Assembly (NCBI GenBank): GCA_903831545.1
Contig: CAIKYI010000630.1
Coordinates: 1-18,180, forward strand
Reading direction: 5' to 3'
From: an uncultured Methylobacter sp.
Lineage (GTDB): Bacteria > Pseudomonadota > Gammaproteobacteria > Methylococcales > Methylomonadaceae
DNA: 18,180 nucleotides
In this document: positions 1-8,552 of the stretch, one piece after another
Layout of the letters: every line of letters starts with the position of its first letter
How positions within the stretch are numbered: position 1 is the stretch's first letter
Notes under the pieces: model-generated
Databases searched by the model: none
What the model was told of the DNA's origin: nothing
Seen by the model: only the letters and a program-made list of their open reading frames with translations
Position numbers and translations under genes: made by a program

Positions 1-27
1 CTCACTAGCCTCCTAAATATAAGCCTA

Positions 28-1191
28 ATGTCTATTCCCTACTGGCGATTGTCAGGTTTTTACTTCTTTTATTTTGCCACAGTAGGCGGATTTATCCCTT
101 ACTGGAGTCTGTATTTAAAAGACAGTGGTTTCAATCCAGTTCAAATTGGCGAACTTTCGGCGCTGACCGCCGGCACAAGAATTATCGCTCCCATACTTTG
201 GGGTTGGATTGCCGATCGTACCGGAAAAAATCTTCGTATTATTCGTATAGCCGCTTTTTTTACCGCCGTATTGTTTGCCGGCTTTTTATATAGCCAAGGA
301 TATTTTTGGTTTGCCTTGATAACGGTAGGCTTTAGTTTTTTTTGGAACGCCGCTTTACCGCAATTTGAAGCCATTACTTTAGCGCATTTAAAAAAAGAAG
401 CGCATCGTTACAGCCAGATAAGGCTCTGGGGATCAATCGGTTTTATTGTAGCGGTTTTGGGCATAGGCTGGCTTTTGGATCATTACCCGCCGACTATGCT
501 TCCTGCCGTGATTTGCGGATTAATGATGTTGATCTGGTTAGTCAGTTTAACGGTGCCGGTAACCAGGGCAATCAGTCATGAAGTTACTGCCGTTGGTATT
601 GTGCAAATCCTAAAAAAACCGGAAGTACTGGCTTTTCTGGGGGTTAACATGTTACTGCAACTTGCCCATGCGCCTTATTATGTTTTTTATTCAATTTATT
701 TAAAGCACTATGAATACTCGGCAAGTCTTACCGGGCTTCTTTGGGCGCTTGGTGTTTTTGCCGAGATAATCCTGTTTATTTTTATGCGTGGTGTGTTGCA
801 GTGCTTTTCCTTGCGAGCCATTTTACTGTTCAGTATTTTTCTTGGTGTTATTCGTTGGTTGCTCATTGCCTGGTTTGTCGATTATTTCTGGTTGCTGATT
901 TTAGCCCAAGTATTACATGCAGCAACGTTTGGCGGCGTTCATGTGGCTGCGATTCATTTGGTTCATCAGTATTTTGGCGGACAGCATCAAGGAAAAGGCC
1001 AGGCACTTTATAGCAGCTTGAGTTATGGTCTGGGTGGCATGTTGGGAAGCTATTACAGCGGCTATTACTGGGAATCCATAGGTTCTACGATGATTTACTC
1101 TTTGGCGGCAGTTTGTTGTGGCGTGGCTTTTATGATTGCTTATATTTGGGTTGGTCGGGAAAATTCTCAAAACAGCCGTGTGTTGGGTTAA
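28..1191 (+). CDS. MFS permease, HcaT/LacY-like (MFS_1-like family)
   Basis: A 387-residue polytopic inner-membrane protein with about 12 hydrophobic segments. It resembles the E. coli 3-phenylpropionate permease HcaT along its whole length: an N-terminal 'PYWSLYLK' stretch, a 'RLWGSIGF' motif around residue 130, a central 'AHAPYYVFYSIYL' stretch, 'YSASLTGLLWALGVFAEI' and 'QVLHAATFGGVHVAA'. Length is usual for the family (about 380-400). The role is proton-coupled uptake or export of a small organic molecule; substrate cannot be read from sequence, and no phenylpropionate catabolic genes lie nearby. The ATG at 28 has no clear Shine-Dalgarno sequence, and the window begins only 27 bases upstream, so the promoter and any upstream operon partner are out of view. 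The gene ends about 120 bases before exbB. Confidence 0.85.
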   Translation: MSIPYWRLSGFYFFYFATVGGFIPYWSLYLKDSGFNPVQIGELSALTAGTRIIAPILWGWIADRTGKNLRIIRIAAFFTAVLFAGFLYSQGYFWFALITVGFSFFWNAALPQFEAITLAHLKKEAHRYSQIRLWGSIGFIVAVLGIGWLLDHYPPTMLPAVICGLMMLIWLVSLTVPVTRAISHEVTAVGIVQILKKPEVLAFLGVNMLLQLAHAPYYVFYSIYLKHYEYSASLTGLLWALGVFAEIILFIFMRGVLQCFSLRAILLFSIFLGVIRWLLIAWFVDYFWLLILAQVLHAATFGGVHVAAIHLVHQYFGGQHQGKGQALYSSLSYGLGGMLGSYYSGYYWESIGSTMIYSLAAVCCGVAFMIAYIWVGRENSQNSRVLG

Positions 1192-1313
1192 AATATGAGT
1201 CAATTGTTTTTAGGGGACTTTCGCTTAAGACGTCTATTGTTGGTTGACGTGCTTTGATAATGAATTTATCCCTATAGCCATGATTGCCTTGTCTTACTTT
1301 ATCAGGAAATATT

Positions 1314-1928
1314 GTGTTTGAAATTATAAAAAGCGGAGGTTGGATGATGTTTCCGATCGTACTGTGTTCGATTACTGCGATGGCTATTATTGCGGAACGC
1401 TTTTGGTCGTTACGAAGAAAAAAGATCCTGCCTCCCGAACTGGTTGCCCAGGTCTGGAAATTATCCCGTGAAAAAAAGCTGGATGATATTGCCTTGCGTC
1501 ACTTGAAATACAGTTCGCCTTTAGGTTGTATTTTGGCCGCTGGTCTTGCCAATAGTAGTCACGGCAGAAAGTTCATGAAGGAATGTATTGAAGAAACCGG
1601 TCGCAAGGTCGCACATGACCTGGAACGCTTTCTTAATACCTTGGGTACTATTGCCGCCATCGGTCCTTTATTGGGTTTGTTGGGTACCGTGTTCGGCATG
1701 ATTGATATTTTTTCTTCGCTTATGTTGCATGGTGCGGGAAACCCGGCAGCGTTGGCGGGCGGCATTTCAGTAGCGTTGATTACTACCGCGTCAGGGTTGG
1801 CGGTTGCTATCCCCAGTCTGATTTTTCATCGCTATTTTGAAAGACTGGTTGATGAATATGTCGTCATCATGGAAGAGGAAGCGTTAAAGCTGGTTGATAT
1901 TTTGCATGAAGACCGGAAAACCTCCTGA
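1314..1928 (+). CDS. exbB: ExbB/TolQ/MotA-type proton channel protein
   Basis: About 204 residues, an inner-membrane subunit of an ExbB-ExbD proton channel that energises TonB-dependent or related envelope processes. Three hydrophobic segments are visible: near residues 8-28, 105-130 and 148-172. The second and third carry the family signature (GTIAAIGPLLGLLGTVFGM, then a Gly/Ala-rich 'GGISVALITTASGLAVAIPS'). The frame is also open from a TTG at 1284, but I chose the GTG at 1314 because it gives the usual family N-terminus (FEIIKSGGW) and has AGGA at 1304-1307, six bases upstream. The stop codon overlaps the exbD start (TGATG), which implies translational coupling. In many gammaproteobacteria this pair sits beside lpxK and msbA; here msbA is absent and an MFS gene precedes it. 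Which receptor or TonB it serves is not visible. Confidence 0.9.
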   Translation: MFEIIKSGGWMMFPIVLCSITAMAIIAERFWSLRRKKILPPELVAQVWKLSREKKLDDIALRHLKYSSPLGCILAAGLANSSHGRKFMKECIEETGRKVAHDLERFLNTLGTIAAIGPLLGLLGTVFGMIDIFSSLMLHGAGNPAALAGGISVALITTASGLAVAIPSLIFHRYFERLVDEYVVIMEEEALKLVDILHEDRKTS

Positions 1929-2359
1929 TGAAATTTCAACGCAAAAAAAGGGAAAATGTCGATATTACCCTGATCTCCATGATCGATGTGCTGTTCGTGT
2001 TGTTGTTATTTTTTATGGTTTCTACCACCTTTAATCAACATACCGAAGTCAATATCAAGCTTCCCGAAGCCGATGGTACAGAAACGACCGAACATCCCAA
2101 AACAATTTCCCTGGTTATTGATGCTGAAGGTATTTATTCGCTGATTAATGAAGAGGGCACGACAAATCGCTTGGCCGATCAAACCAGAGCAGGTTTGAAA
2201 CAGGAATTGGGCAAACTGTCCGAACAAGCAAAGGCGCTTCCTTTTATCATCAATGCCGATGACAAAACGCCTAACAAAGCGGTTATGACGGCACTGGATA
2301 TTGCCGGTCAGGTCGGGTTTAGTCATATTACTTTTGCCACATTGCATCCAACTGATTAA
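1928..2359 (+). CDS. exbD: ExbD/TolR family biopolymer transport protein
   Basis: A 143-residue partner of the preceding ExbB. A basic cytoplasmic N-terminus (residues 1-12) is followed by one transmembrane helix (about 13-35) that contains Asp20, the family's essential proton-path acid (Asp25 in E. coli ExbD). A periplasmic domain follows, starting with the conserved 'EVNIKLPEA' segment and ending with the usual repeat-like 'ADDKTPNKAVMTALDIAGQVGF' region, which in relatives binds peptidoglycan or TonB. The start ATG shares one base with the exbB stop. The lpxK start lies two bases after the stop, so exbB, exbD and lpxK are almost certainly one transcript. Confidence 0.92.
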   Translation: MKFQRKKRENVDITLISMIDVLFVLLLFFMVSTTFNQHTEVNIKLPEADGTETTEHPKTISLVIDAEGIYSLINEEGTTNRLADQTRAGLKQELGKLSEQAKALPFIINADDKTPNKAVMTALDIAGQVGFSHITFATLHPTD

Positions 2360-2361
2360 GC

Positions 2362-3390
2362 ATGAAAAAAACCCTAGCCCGATGGTTGGTAGACGTCTGG
2401 TATAAAGATCCGTTTATCGGTGTTTTTTTAATGCCCTTGGGATTTTTGTTCAGCGATATTGTTAAGTTCCGGAAATTTTTATATCGCTTTGGGCTATTAA
2501 AAACACATACATTGCCAGTTCCGGTTATTGTGATTGGCAATATCACTGTGGGCGGTACCGGTAAAACGCCTTTGCTTATCTGGCTGGCGCAGTTACTTAA
2601 AGAACAGGGCTTTAAACCCGGTATTATCAGCAGAGGTTATGGCGGGCAAGCTGAACACTGGCCGCAATGGGTTGAGCAAAACAGTACCGCAGCACAGGTC
2701 GGTGACGAAGCCTTGTTGATCGCCCGGCAAACAGCTTGTCCCATGGCTGTAGGCCCGTTGCGGGTTGAAGCTGCCAGGTTATTACTCAGGCACGCAGACT
2801 GCGATGTCATTTTATCTGACGATGGTCTGCAACATTACGCGTTAAACAGAGATATTGAGATTGCCGTAATTGATGGCGAACGGCGTTTTGGCAACAGTTA
2901 TTGTCTGCCGGCAGGGCCGTTACGTGAACCCATAGAGCGCTTGCAGAGTGTTGATTTGATCGTCGTCAACGGAGAGAAATCAGAAGATAACGAATATACC
3001 ATGCACATGACTGGCACTATCGCTATCAATCTGCTTACCGGACAGCACAAGCCCTTGCTGGAATTTAAAGCGCTTCGTTGCCATGCTTTAGCCGGTATTG
3101 GTAATCCCGAGCGCTTTTTTAAACTCCTTGAAATGGCCGGTTTGACTTGCCAAACTCACAGCTTTCCTGATCATTATAAATTTCAAGCGGCTGACATTTC
3201 TTTTCCCCGTTTCAATCAGGAAATGCCAGAGCCGGTCTTTATGACCGAAAAGGATGCCGTGAAATGTATGGCGTTTGCCGATAGCGCTCATTGGTACGTT
3301 CCGGTTACAGCCAATCTGGAAACAGGTTTTTCCGGACAGTTATTGGCCATGTTAAATGGCTTGGACAACTTGACTCATAAAAGTTCGTAA
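2362..3390 (+). CDS. lpxK: Tetraacyldisaccharide 4'-kinase (lipid A synthesis)
   Basis: A 342-residue membrane-associated kinase that phosphorylates the 4' position of the tetraacyldisaccharide-1-phosphate to give lipid IVA, the sixth step of lipid A synthesis. An amphipathic or hydrophobic N-terminus (about residues 18-32) anchors it to the inner face of the inner membrane. The P-loop is unusual in the way typical of LpxK: GNITVGGTGKTP at 59-70. RGYGG (91-95), GDEALL (114-119) and the second-site SDDGLQHY (152-159, carrying the catalytic Asp pair) are all present. Length is standard (E. coli about 328). It follows exbD by two bases, so it is likely co-transcribed and translationally coupled. 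Its presence implies a Gram-negative LPS-bearing cell. Confidence 0.96.
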   Translation: MKKTLARWLVDVWYKDPFIGVFLMPLGFLFSDIVKFRKFLYRFGLLKTHTLPVPVIVIGNITVGGTGKTPLLIWLAQLLKEQGFKPGIISRGYGGQAEHWPQWVEQNSTAAQVGDEALLIARQTACPMAVGPLRVEAARLLLRHADCDVILSDDGLQHYALNRDIEIAVIDGERRFGNSYCLPAGPLREPIERLQSVDLIVVNGEKSEDNEYTMHMTGTIAINLLTGQHKPLLEFKALRCHALAGIGNPERFFKLLEMAGLTCQTHSFPDHYKFQAADISFPRFNQEMPEPVFMTEKDAVKCMAFADSAHWYVPVTANLETGFSGQLLAMLNGLDNLTHKSS

Positions 3391-3414
3391 ACAAACCAAT
3401 ACCGAGAGTGAGTA

Positions 3415-3936
3415 ATGAAGACTTTTTGGATGTTATTGCTATGGGCTTTAGTCATTGGTCAGGTAAACGCAGAAACACGTATAGCCATATTGGATTTTGA
3501 GTTGCTCGATTTGACCTTGGCGCCCAATATACCATCAGAGATACAAAGAACCGCAGGCATAAAAGCCCTGTTGGAAACGGAATTGAAGCAGGCCGGCTAT
3601 AAAATCGTAACAGTAGATGCAAAGTCGCAACAGTTTGCCAATGGCGGTGTCGGTTACCTTTTTGACCATGATGATAGTGCCGCGAAACTCGCTAATAATG
3701 TCGGTGCCGATTATATTTTGGTCGGCAGATTACATAAACCCAGCTATTTGTTTGCTTACCTGATGGGGCATTTAATCAGGGCCAGGGATGGATATTTACT
3801 GGGTAATTACATCTCAGAAACAAAGGGCAGCGATAAAAAGTTAACGCAAAAAGGCGTTGAAAGTCTTGCCGTTAAAATCGACAACGATTTGGAACGTATT
3901 TACATGCCTCCGCCTCCCAGGTTAATGCCCAACTGA
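3415..3936 (+). CDS. Secreted DUF2380/DUF3280-like protein
   Basis: A 173-residue protein with a clear Sec signal peptide: MKT, a hydrophobic stretch to about residue 17, and a likely cleavage after 'VNA' (residue 19). The mature part begins with a strand 'RIAILDFELLDLTL', continues with 'LLETELKQAGYKIV' and 'AAKLANNVGADYILVGRL', and matches the layout of predicted secreted DUF2380/DUF3280 proteins (a TolB-N/CsgG-like fold that starts 'VAVLDFEL'). These proteins are often found in methylotrophs and other proteobacteria, but their biochemical role is unknown. A purine-rich stretch (GAGAGTGAG) precedes the ATG. It lies 24 bases after lpxK, so it is probably the last gene of the exbB-exbD-lpxK transcript, where kdsB often sits in other species. 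Family call is by pattern only. Confidence 0.75.
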   Translation: MKTFWMLLLWALVIGQVNAETRIAILDFELLDLTLAPNIPSEIQRTAGIKALLETELKQAGYKIVTVDAKSQQFANGGVGYLFDHDDSAAKLANNVGADYILVGRLHKPSYLFAYLMGHLIRARDGYLLGNYISETKGSDKKLTQKGVESLAVKIDNDLERIYMPPPPRLMPN

Positions 3937-4078
3937 CAGAAGCAAGTCCCGGGTTACAATTTCATAATAAGCAGGAAAAGAACTTAAAAAAATGAGTCAA
4001 AACAAACTAAAAATCTGCAGGGCAAGCCCGCGCAATCATATGCTAATAATGGATTTACCAAAGGATGGTTTGTAACTT

Positions 4079-6310
4079 ATGTTAATACAGGGAAATTTTG
4101 AACAACTGCCGTTAAAGGAATTTGCCGAAAAAGCGTACCTGGATTATTCCATGTATGTGATTTTGGACAGGGCGCTGCCGAATATTGCCGATGGCTTAAA
4201 ACCGGTGCAACGGCGGATTGTTTACGCCATGTCTGAATTGGGTTTGACCTCGGTCGCCAAGTTTAAAAAATCGGCCCGAACCGTCGGTGATGTATTGGGT
4301 AAATATCATCCGCATGGCGATTCGGCTTGCTATGAAGCCATGGTGTTGATGGCGCAAAATTTTTCTTACCGTTATCCGCTGGTTGACGGCCAGGGCAACT
4401 GGGGTTCACCTGATGACCCTAAATCGTTTGCCGCGATGCGTTACACCGAATCCCGTTTGACTGCTTATGCCCAAACCTTGTTAAGTGAGTTGGGGCAGGG
4501 TACGGTTGAGTGGGCGGACAATTTTGACGCTACCTTGAAAGAGCCGGTGTTATTGCCTGCCAGGCTGCCCAATATTTTATTAAACGGTACCATGGGTATC
4601 GCTGTGGGTATGGCGACTGATATACCGCCGCATAATCTGCGAGAAGTCGCCGGTGCCTGTATCCAACTGCTGGATGAGCCGGACAGTTCGCTGGAAACGT
4701 TGTTTACTTTTATCAAAGGCCCCGATTATCCGACCGACGCGGAAATTGTCACTTCGGCAGAAGATATACAAAAAATGTATATCAGCGGTGGCGGTTCCAT
4801 AAAAATGCGCGCTAAATATGAACAGGAAGATGGCAATATCGTCATCACGGCGCTGCCTCATCAGGTTTCCGGCGCTAAATTGCTGGAGCAGATAGCAGCC
4901 CAAATGCTGGCCAAAAAGTTGCCGATGATTGAAGACTTACGGGATGAATCGGATCATGAAAATCCGACCCGATTGCTAGTGATTCCGCGCTCAAAACGCA
5001 TTGATGCCGATGAGGTGATGTCGCATCTGTTTGCGACCACGGATCTGGAAAAAAGCTATCGAGTTAACATGAACATGATCGGTCTGGATGGTCGACCTAA
5101 AGTTAAAGGGTTGAGAGACATTCTGGTTGAATGGTTGAGTTTCCGTACCGAGACGGTGCGTAAACGTCTGCAATATCGCTTGGACAAAGTGTTGGCGCGG
5201 TTACACATACTCGATGGTTTGTTGATCGCTTATCTGAATATTGACGAAGTGATCGCGATTATACGGACTGAAGATCATCCAAAGCCGGTGTTGATGGAGC
5301 GCTTTGGTATCTCTGATATTCAGGCGGAAGCCATACTTGAGCTGAAGTTAAGGCATCTTGCCAAGCTCGAAGAAATGAAGATTCGCGGCGAGCAGGATGA
5401 GCTGGAAATCGAACGTGCCTACCTGGAAAAAACGCTGGGGTCATCGCATTTGCTAAATCGCCTGATCAGAAGCGAATTGGAGCGTGACGCGGAAAAATAC
5501 GGAGATGAGCGTCGTTCTCCGATTGTTTCCAGAGATGCCGCACAAGCATTGGAAACAACCGCATTAATCAGTAATGAGCCATTGACTGTTATTTTGTCTG
5601 AGAAAGGCTGGATCAGGGCCGCAAAAGGCCATGACATTGAAGTTACCAGTTTGAACTATCGCTCAGGCGACAGTTTTCTGGATGCCGTAAAATGCCGAAC
5701 CACTCAGCCGGTTTATATTCTCGATTCTACGGGACGTGCTTACAGCACTTCATCCCACGACCTGCCGTCGGCCAGAACGCAGGGTGAACCTTTGACCGGG
5801 AGACTTAATCCGCCAGCGGGTTCGTTGTTCCTGCATCTTTTATCCGGTCAGCCTGATGATTGGTATGTGCTGGCCAGTCATTTTGGTTATGGTTTCAGAG
5901 TTCAGCTTAAGGAATTATTAAGCAAAAACAAGGCGGGTAAATTGCTGATAACGCTGCCTGAGGGCGCCAGGGTCTTAAAGCCGGTGGCCTTGGGCAGTGA
6001 AAACGATTCGCTGGCGGTAGTCACTATACAGGGACGCCTGCTGATTTTTCCTGTGGCTGAATTGCCCGCATTGGCTAAAGGCAAAGGCAATAAACTGATT
6101 CAAATTCCGTCGGTTGATTTGGGGGCGGGAACTGATTACGTGGTTGCGACTGTTGCCTTGCCTCAAAACGGTCAGTTAAAAGTGCTTGCCGGTAAGCGTT
6201 CTTTAACGCTTAAAAATGCGGATATTGAACATTATTCTGGAACTCGCGCCAAACGAGGTTCGGCGTTACCCCGAGGTTTTCAACGGGTAGATGGTTTGGA
6301 GTGCGAGTAA
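4079..6310 (+). CDS. parC: DNA topoisomerase IV subunit A
   Basis: A 743-residue ParC (E. coli 752) that decatenates daughter chromosomes together with ParE, which is not in this window. Residues 1-480 form the breakage-reunion domain: '[24 protein letters not shown]', then '[14 protein letters not shown]' at 75-88, and the catalytic tyrosine Tyr122 in [10 protein letters not shown] (Tyr120 in E. coli). The quinolone-resistance positions equivalent to E. coli Ser80 and Glu84 are Ser82 and Glu86, which is the wild-type state. Residues from about 490 form the C-terminal beta-pinwheel, with the ParC-type 'QGEPLTGRL' loop rather than a GyrA box. The ATG at 4079 gives the family's usual N-terminus. 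AAGGATGG lies at 4061-4068, a longer than normal gap, and an in-frame TAA sits at 4073-4075, so no longer version is possible. The 142-base spacer upstream suggests its own promoter. Confidence 0.97.
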   Translation: MLIQGNFEQLPLKEFAEKAYLDYSMYVILDRALPNIADGLKPVQRRIVYAMSELGLTSVAKFKKSARTVGDVLGKYHPHGDSACYEAMVLMAQNFSYRYPLVDGQGNWGSPDDPKSFAAMRYTESRLTAYAQTLLSELGQGTVEWADNFDATLKEPVLLPARLPNILLNGTMGIAVGMATDIPPHNLREVAGACIQLLDEPDSSLETLFTFIKGPDYPTDAEIVTSAEDIQKMYISGGGSIKMRAKYEQEDGNIVITALPHQVSGAKLLEQIAAQMLAKKLPMIEDLRDESDHENPTRLLVIPRSKRIDADEVMSHLFATTDLEKSYRVNMNMIGLDGRPKVKGLRDILVEWLSFRTETVRKRLQYRLDKVLARLHILDGLLIAYLNIDEVIAIIRTEDHPKPVLMERFGISDIQAEAILELKLRHLAKLEEMKIRGEQDELEIERAYLEKTLGSSHLLNRLIRSELERDAEKYGDERRSPIVSRDAAQALETTALISNEPLTVILSEKGWIRAAKGHDIEVTSLNYRSGDSFLDAVKCRTTQPVYILDSTGRAYSTSSHDLPSARTQGEPLTGRLNPPAGSLFLHLLSGQPDDWYVLASHFGYGFRVQLKELLSKNKAGKLLITLPEGARVLKPVALGSENDSLAVVTIQGRLLIFPVAELPALAKGKGNKLIQIPSVDLGAGTDYVVATVALPQNGQLKVLAGKRSLTLKNADIEHYSGTRAKRGSALPRGFQRVDGLECE

Positions 6311-6334
6311 TGACGGCGTAATTACGGATTAAAT

Positions 6335-6393
6335 GGATAACGACGGATTTAAAGTGCAGGCCAGGTTTTTAAACATACGTGTAAGTCAGACTG
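6335..6393. repeat. Imperfect dispersed repeat, copy 1 (after parC)
   Basis: This stretch in the convergent spacer between parC and the ygfX-like gene aligns with 10194-10254. It shares GGATAA, GATT, an identical 14-base core TAAAGTGCAGGCCA (6350-6363 here; 10210-10223 there), a GTTTTTA run and CGTGT. Short complementary ends (ACGGAT at 6343-6348 and ATCCGT at 6403-6408) suggest a degenerate palindromic element. Both copies lie just beyond a 3' gene end. Confidence 0.6.
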
Positions 6394-6428
6394 CTCCGTG
6401 TTATCCGTGTTCCAATATTCAATGTGTT

Positions 6429-6848
6429 TTAGTTTTTACCGGCCGTTTTTAGTCTGACAATAAGCCGTCGGTATTCATCCTCAGTTAACATGTCATTTAG
6501 TATTAACAAAGATTGACGTTTAGCATTTTTTTTGAAATGTAAGAAAATCGCGAAGGTAGTGATAACGGTTGAATTGAGGATTTCGATTGCTTCAATATCA
6601 TTGTCGTCAGTTAGTTCCCAACCTGAACCCTCAGAGTGCGTGAGTTGATAATGCATTGCTTCGGTTCCTTTTAGAATAAACCAAAAATGTACGAAAATCC
6701 CGGTTAACAAGACTAACTTGAAGACAAGGGGTAATGCGTTGGCGATGCTTGAACCCAGAGCCAGCAGGTGTAGGACAATCAGTAGCTGTGTTGATTTTTG
6801 CGATGGCTTAAACGTTACAAATAGAGGAGCTTCTTGTTTCTTGGGCAA
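6429..6848 (-). CDS. YgfX-like (CptA family) inner-membrane protein
   Basis: A 139-residue protein with a hydrophobic hairpin at about residues 22-58 and a soluble C-terminus that ends in 'RQSLLILNDMLTEDEYRRLIVRL'. This follows the pattern of E. coli YgfX/CptA ('RQHLWLAADSMDEAEWRDL'). YgfX has been described as a membrane protein tied to SdhE and as the toxin part of a proposed TA pair. The start is a TTG at 6848, supported by AAGGA about nine bases upstream; no ATG lies near. The gene is usually next to sdhE, but here no sdhE-sized frame exists on either side. It is the last gene after nnrS and the DUF2721 gene, 100 bases downstream of the latter. Sequence similarity is modest, so the family call is likely but not certain, and a toxin role is not implied by anything else here. 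Confidence 0.65.
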   Translation of the reverse strand: MPKKQEAPLFVTFKPSQKSTQLLIVLHLLALGSSIANALPLVFKLVLLTGIFVHFWFILKGTEAMHYQLTHSEGSGWELTDDNDIEAIEILNSTVITTFAIFLHFKKNAKRQSLLILNDMLTEDEYRRLIVRLKTAGKN

Positions 6849-6948
6849 GTTAAACGGTCCTTATTCTGTTGTAGCTCATTTTGCCCAAGTCTTTAAATTA
6901 GGCCGAAATTTTAAACTTTCTCGGAACTGATTGAACACTGAAAGTGGC

Positions 6949-7377
6949 TTATTTTGCTTTTTCAATATGAATCAGGGTTGCTTTTAAAGATGCCAGGACA
7001 TCTATAAACAGGCAAACCATTGAGCTGAAAATAAATAACACACTGAGAACGAGAAATAAAATCAGTAGTTCAGCGCTTATTTTTTCGGTAAATCTTAAAG
7101 TTATTGAGCCCAGCATAAATACGCCGCTGCTTATCGAACTGCATAACAGCAGGCCAAAACTCCATTTAAGCACATGACAGCGATACACCATGGAGTTAAG
7201 TTCTTTTTCCAGTTTCTTGGCGCTGGCGCTGGTTTTCATTTCTTCATAGAGATCTCTGACCCGACTGATGGCGTGGGTGTAACGGGCATTCAGTGTCAAA
7301 ACAAAAATGCCAATACTGGAAAACAAAACCAGCGAACTGGTTACCAGTTCAACAATACCATCAAGCTTTGAAAGCAT
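6949..7377 (-). CDS. DUF2721-type membrane protein
   Basis: A 142-residue protein with three hydrophobic segments, at about residues 9-27, 71-95 and 102-132. Between the first and second lies a charged, helical stretch (RVRDLYEEMKTSASAKKLEKEL). The 'LTLNARYTHAISRVRDLY' segment after the first helix matches the DUF2721 family pattern ('LNNRFGRIVDRIRAL'). Function in the family is unknown. Its ATG shares one base with the nnrS stop codon (TAATG), so it is translated from the nnrS message. That coupling suggests a link to the same membrane process, but gives no reaction. Confidence 0.75.
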   Translation of the reverse strand: MLSKLDGIVELVTSSLVLFSSIGIFVLTLNARYTHAISRVRDLYEEMKTSASAKKLEKELNSMVYRCHVLKWSFGLLLCSSISSGVFMLGSITLRFTEKISAELLILFLVLSVLFIFSSMVCLFIDVLASLKATLIHIEKAK

Positions 7378-8552
7378 TAGCCGTCCTGGCCATCGATTCT
7401 TGCACGGTTCAAAATAGGCGCATAAACAAAAATAAATAACGAAAATGCTGCCAGCCAGGATAGCGTTGATATATAAATTAAGGTTTCGTACCAGGTGGGC
7501 ATCGCTAGCGGTAACAGGACTCTAAACAAGGCCGCGACATTAATCAAAATAAAAGCGATGGCAATTGCATTGGAAGCTTTCAAAGCATAACCGGTGTGGC
7601 CAAGAGATACTCTTGCCATCATGCCCAGCGTTAATACGCCGATTCCACCCAGAGTAAAGGCATGTAGCGCGAGCGATAACGGCACTAGTTGATAGGCCGC
7701 TAACAGCGTCAATAGAAAGCCGGAAATAATCCAGGTATATCCGACATAAAGTACCCATAACAAGGGGACATACCAAATGCGTTGCACGTACCAGCCGGAT
7801 AGTCGGGCGATATTGGCAGCGACGGCAATACTGGCAGCCAGCGCCAAAACATGTCCCGAAATATCCGCTAATTGCAGGGCAAATACAACAACGGCTGAAG
7901 CTATCGAGACATTATCCAGTAGTGGATTTTTGATAATCAACGTTCCCGGTATTCCTCGTTCAGTAAAAAAAGGAAAAACTCGGCCGGCAATGATTAAAAT
8001 CAGGATAATAATTGTGGCAACGACCAGTTGAATGCCAGTTGCAGCCCAGTTTTCCTGAGCTCCCAGCATCTGTGCATGGATCAGGCCGTTACCGACTGCC
8101 AATAGCAATAACAGACCTATAAAAAACAGGTTTTTGTACTGTTTTGTCTCCAGGATTGGCTTGCTGACTTGATAAGCCAGTGCGGGCAAAAATGCAAAAT
8201 CCACCAGCGCAATGATTGCATCAGGCAGCAGGCCGGCATAAAAAGGCAGAATGCGGCCATAAAGCCATAACAGACATAAACTGGCCAATTGATCACCGTT
8301 AATAGTGGCTTTTCCGGTCCAGTTTTTAACCGCAGTTAATAAAAATCCTGCAATAACGGCTACGGCATAACCCAGTAGCATTTCATGTGCGTGCCAGTAG
8401 CTGTCAGGAAAATAATGTTCCGCAGTTAAGTTGCCGTTGAACAGGGCATTCCAAAAGACTATCAGAACCAGTGCTGCAAATCCGGCCAGGACAAAAAAGG
8501 CTCTAAAACCCAAGGCAAAGAGTGGATAATCAAAAATAGGATGAGATTTCAT
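7377..8552 (-). CDS. nnrS: NnrS family heme/copper membrane protein
   Basis: A 391-residue protein with about 12 hydrophobic helices, of normal length for NnrS. Family motifs are in order: the His-rich 'WHAHEM' (53-58), 'AGFLLTAVKNWTG' (68-80), 'GRVFPFFTERG' (190-200) and 'HAFTLGGIGVLTLGMMARVSLGHTG' (297-321). NnrS binds heme and copper and is linked in several proteobacteria to nitric oxide stress and denitrification. It is often under NsrR, NnrR or FNR-type control. No denitrification gene is in the window, and I found no convincing NsrR or FNR site upstream. The ATG at 8552 has no good Shine-Dalgarno. It leads a - strand cluster with the overlapping DUF2721 gene and the ygfX-like gene. Confidence 0.92.
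   Translation of the reverse strand: MKSHPIFDYPLFALGFRAFFVLAGFAALVLIVFWNALFNGNLTAEHYFPDSYWHAHEMLLGYAVAVIAGFLLTAVKNWTGKATINGDQLASLCLLWLYGRILPFYAGLLPDAIIALVDFAFLPALAYQVSKPILETKQYKNLFFIGLLLLLAVGNGLIHAQMLGAQENWAATGIQLVVATIIILILIIAGRVFPFFTERGIPGTLIIKNPLLDNVSIASAVVVFALQLADISGHVLALAASIAVAANIARLSGWYVQRIWYVPLLWVLYVGYTWIISGFLLTLLAAYQLVPLSLALHAFTLGGIGVLTLGMMARVSLGHTGYALKASNAIAIAFILINVAALFRVLLPLAMPTWYETLIYISTLSWLAAFSLFIFVYAPILNRARIDGQDG

Noticed and set aside
1244-1249. TTGACG as -35 box of an exbB promoter
   Set aside because: No acceptable -10 hexamer lies 16-18 bases downstream.
1195-1257. 20-codon open frame between the MFS gene and exbB
   Set aside because: No ribosome site and no recognisable sequence; frames this short arise by chance.
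3992-4075. 27-codon open frame (starts MSQNKLKIC) just before and in frame with parC
   Set aside because: It stops two codons before the parC ATG, AGGA lies 15 bases from its start, and it resembles no known leader peptide. The parC start at 4079 already gives the normal family N-terminus.
4465-6166. Several open frames of 60-107 codons on the strand opposite parC
   Set aside because: These are antisense shadows of a strongly conserved gene and show no family features of their own.
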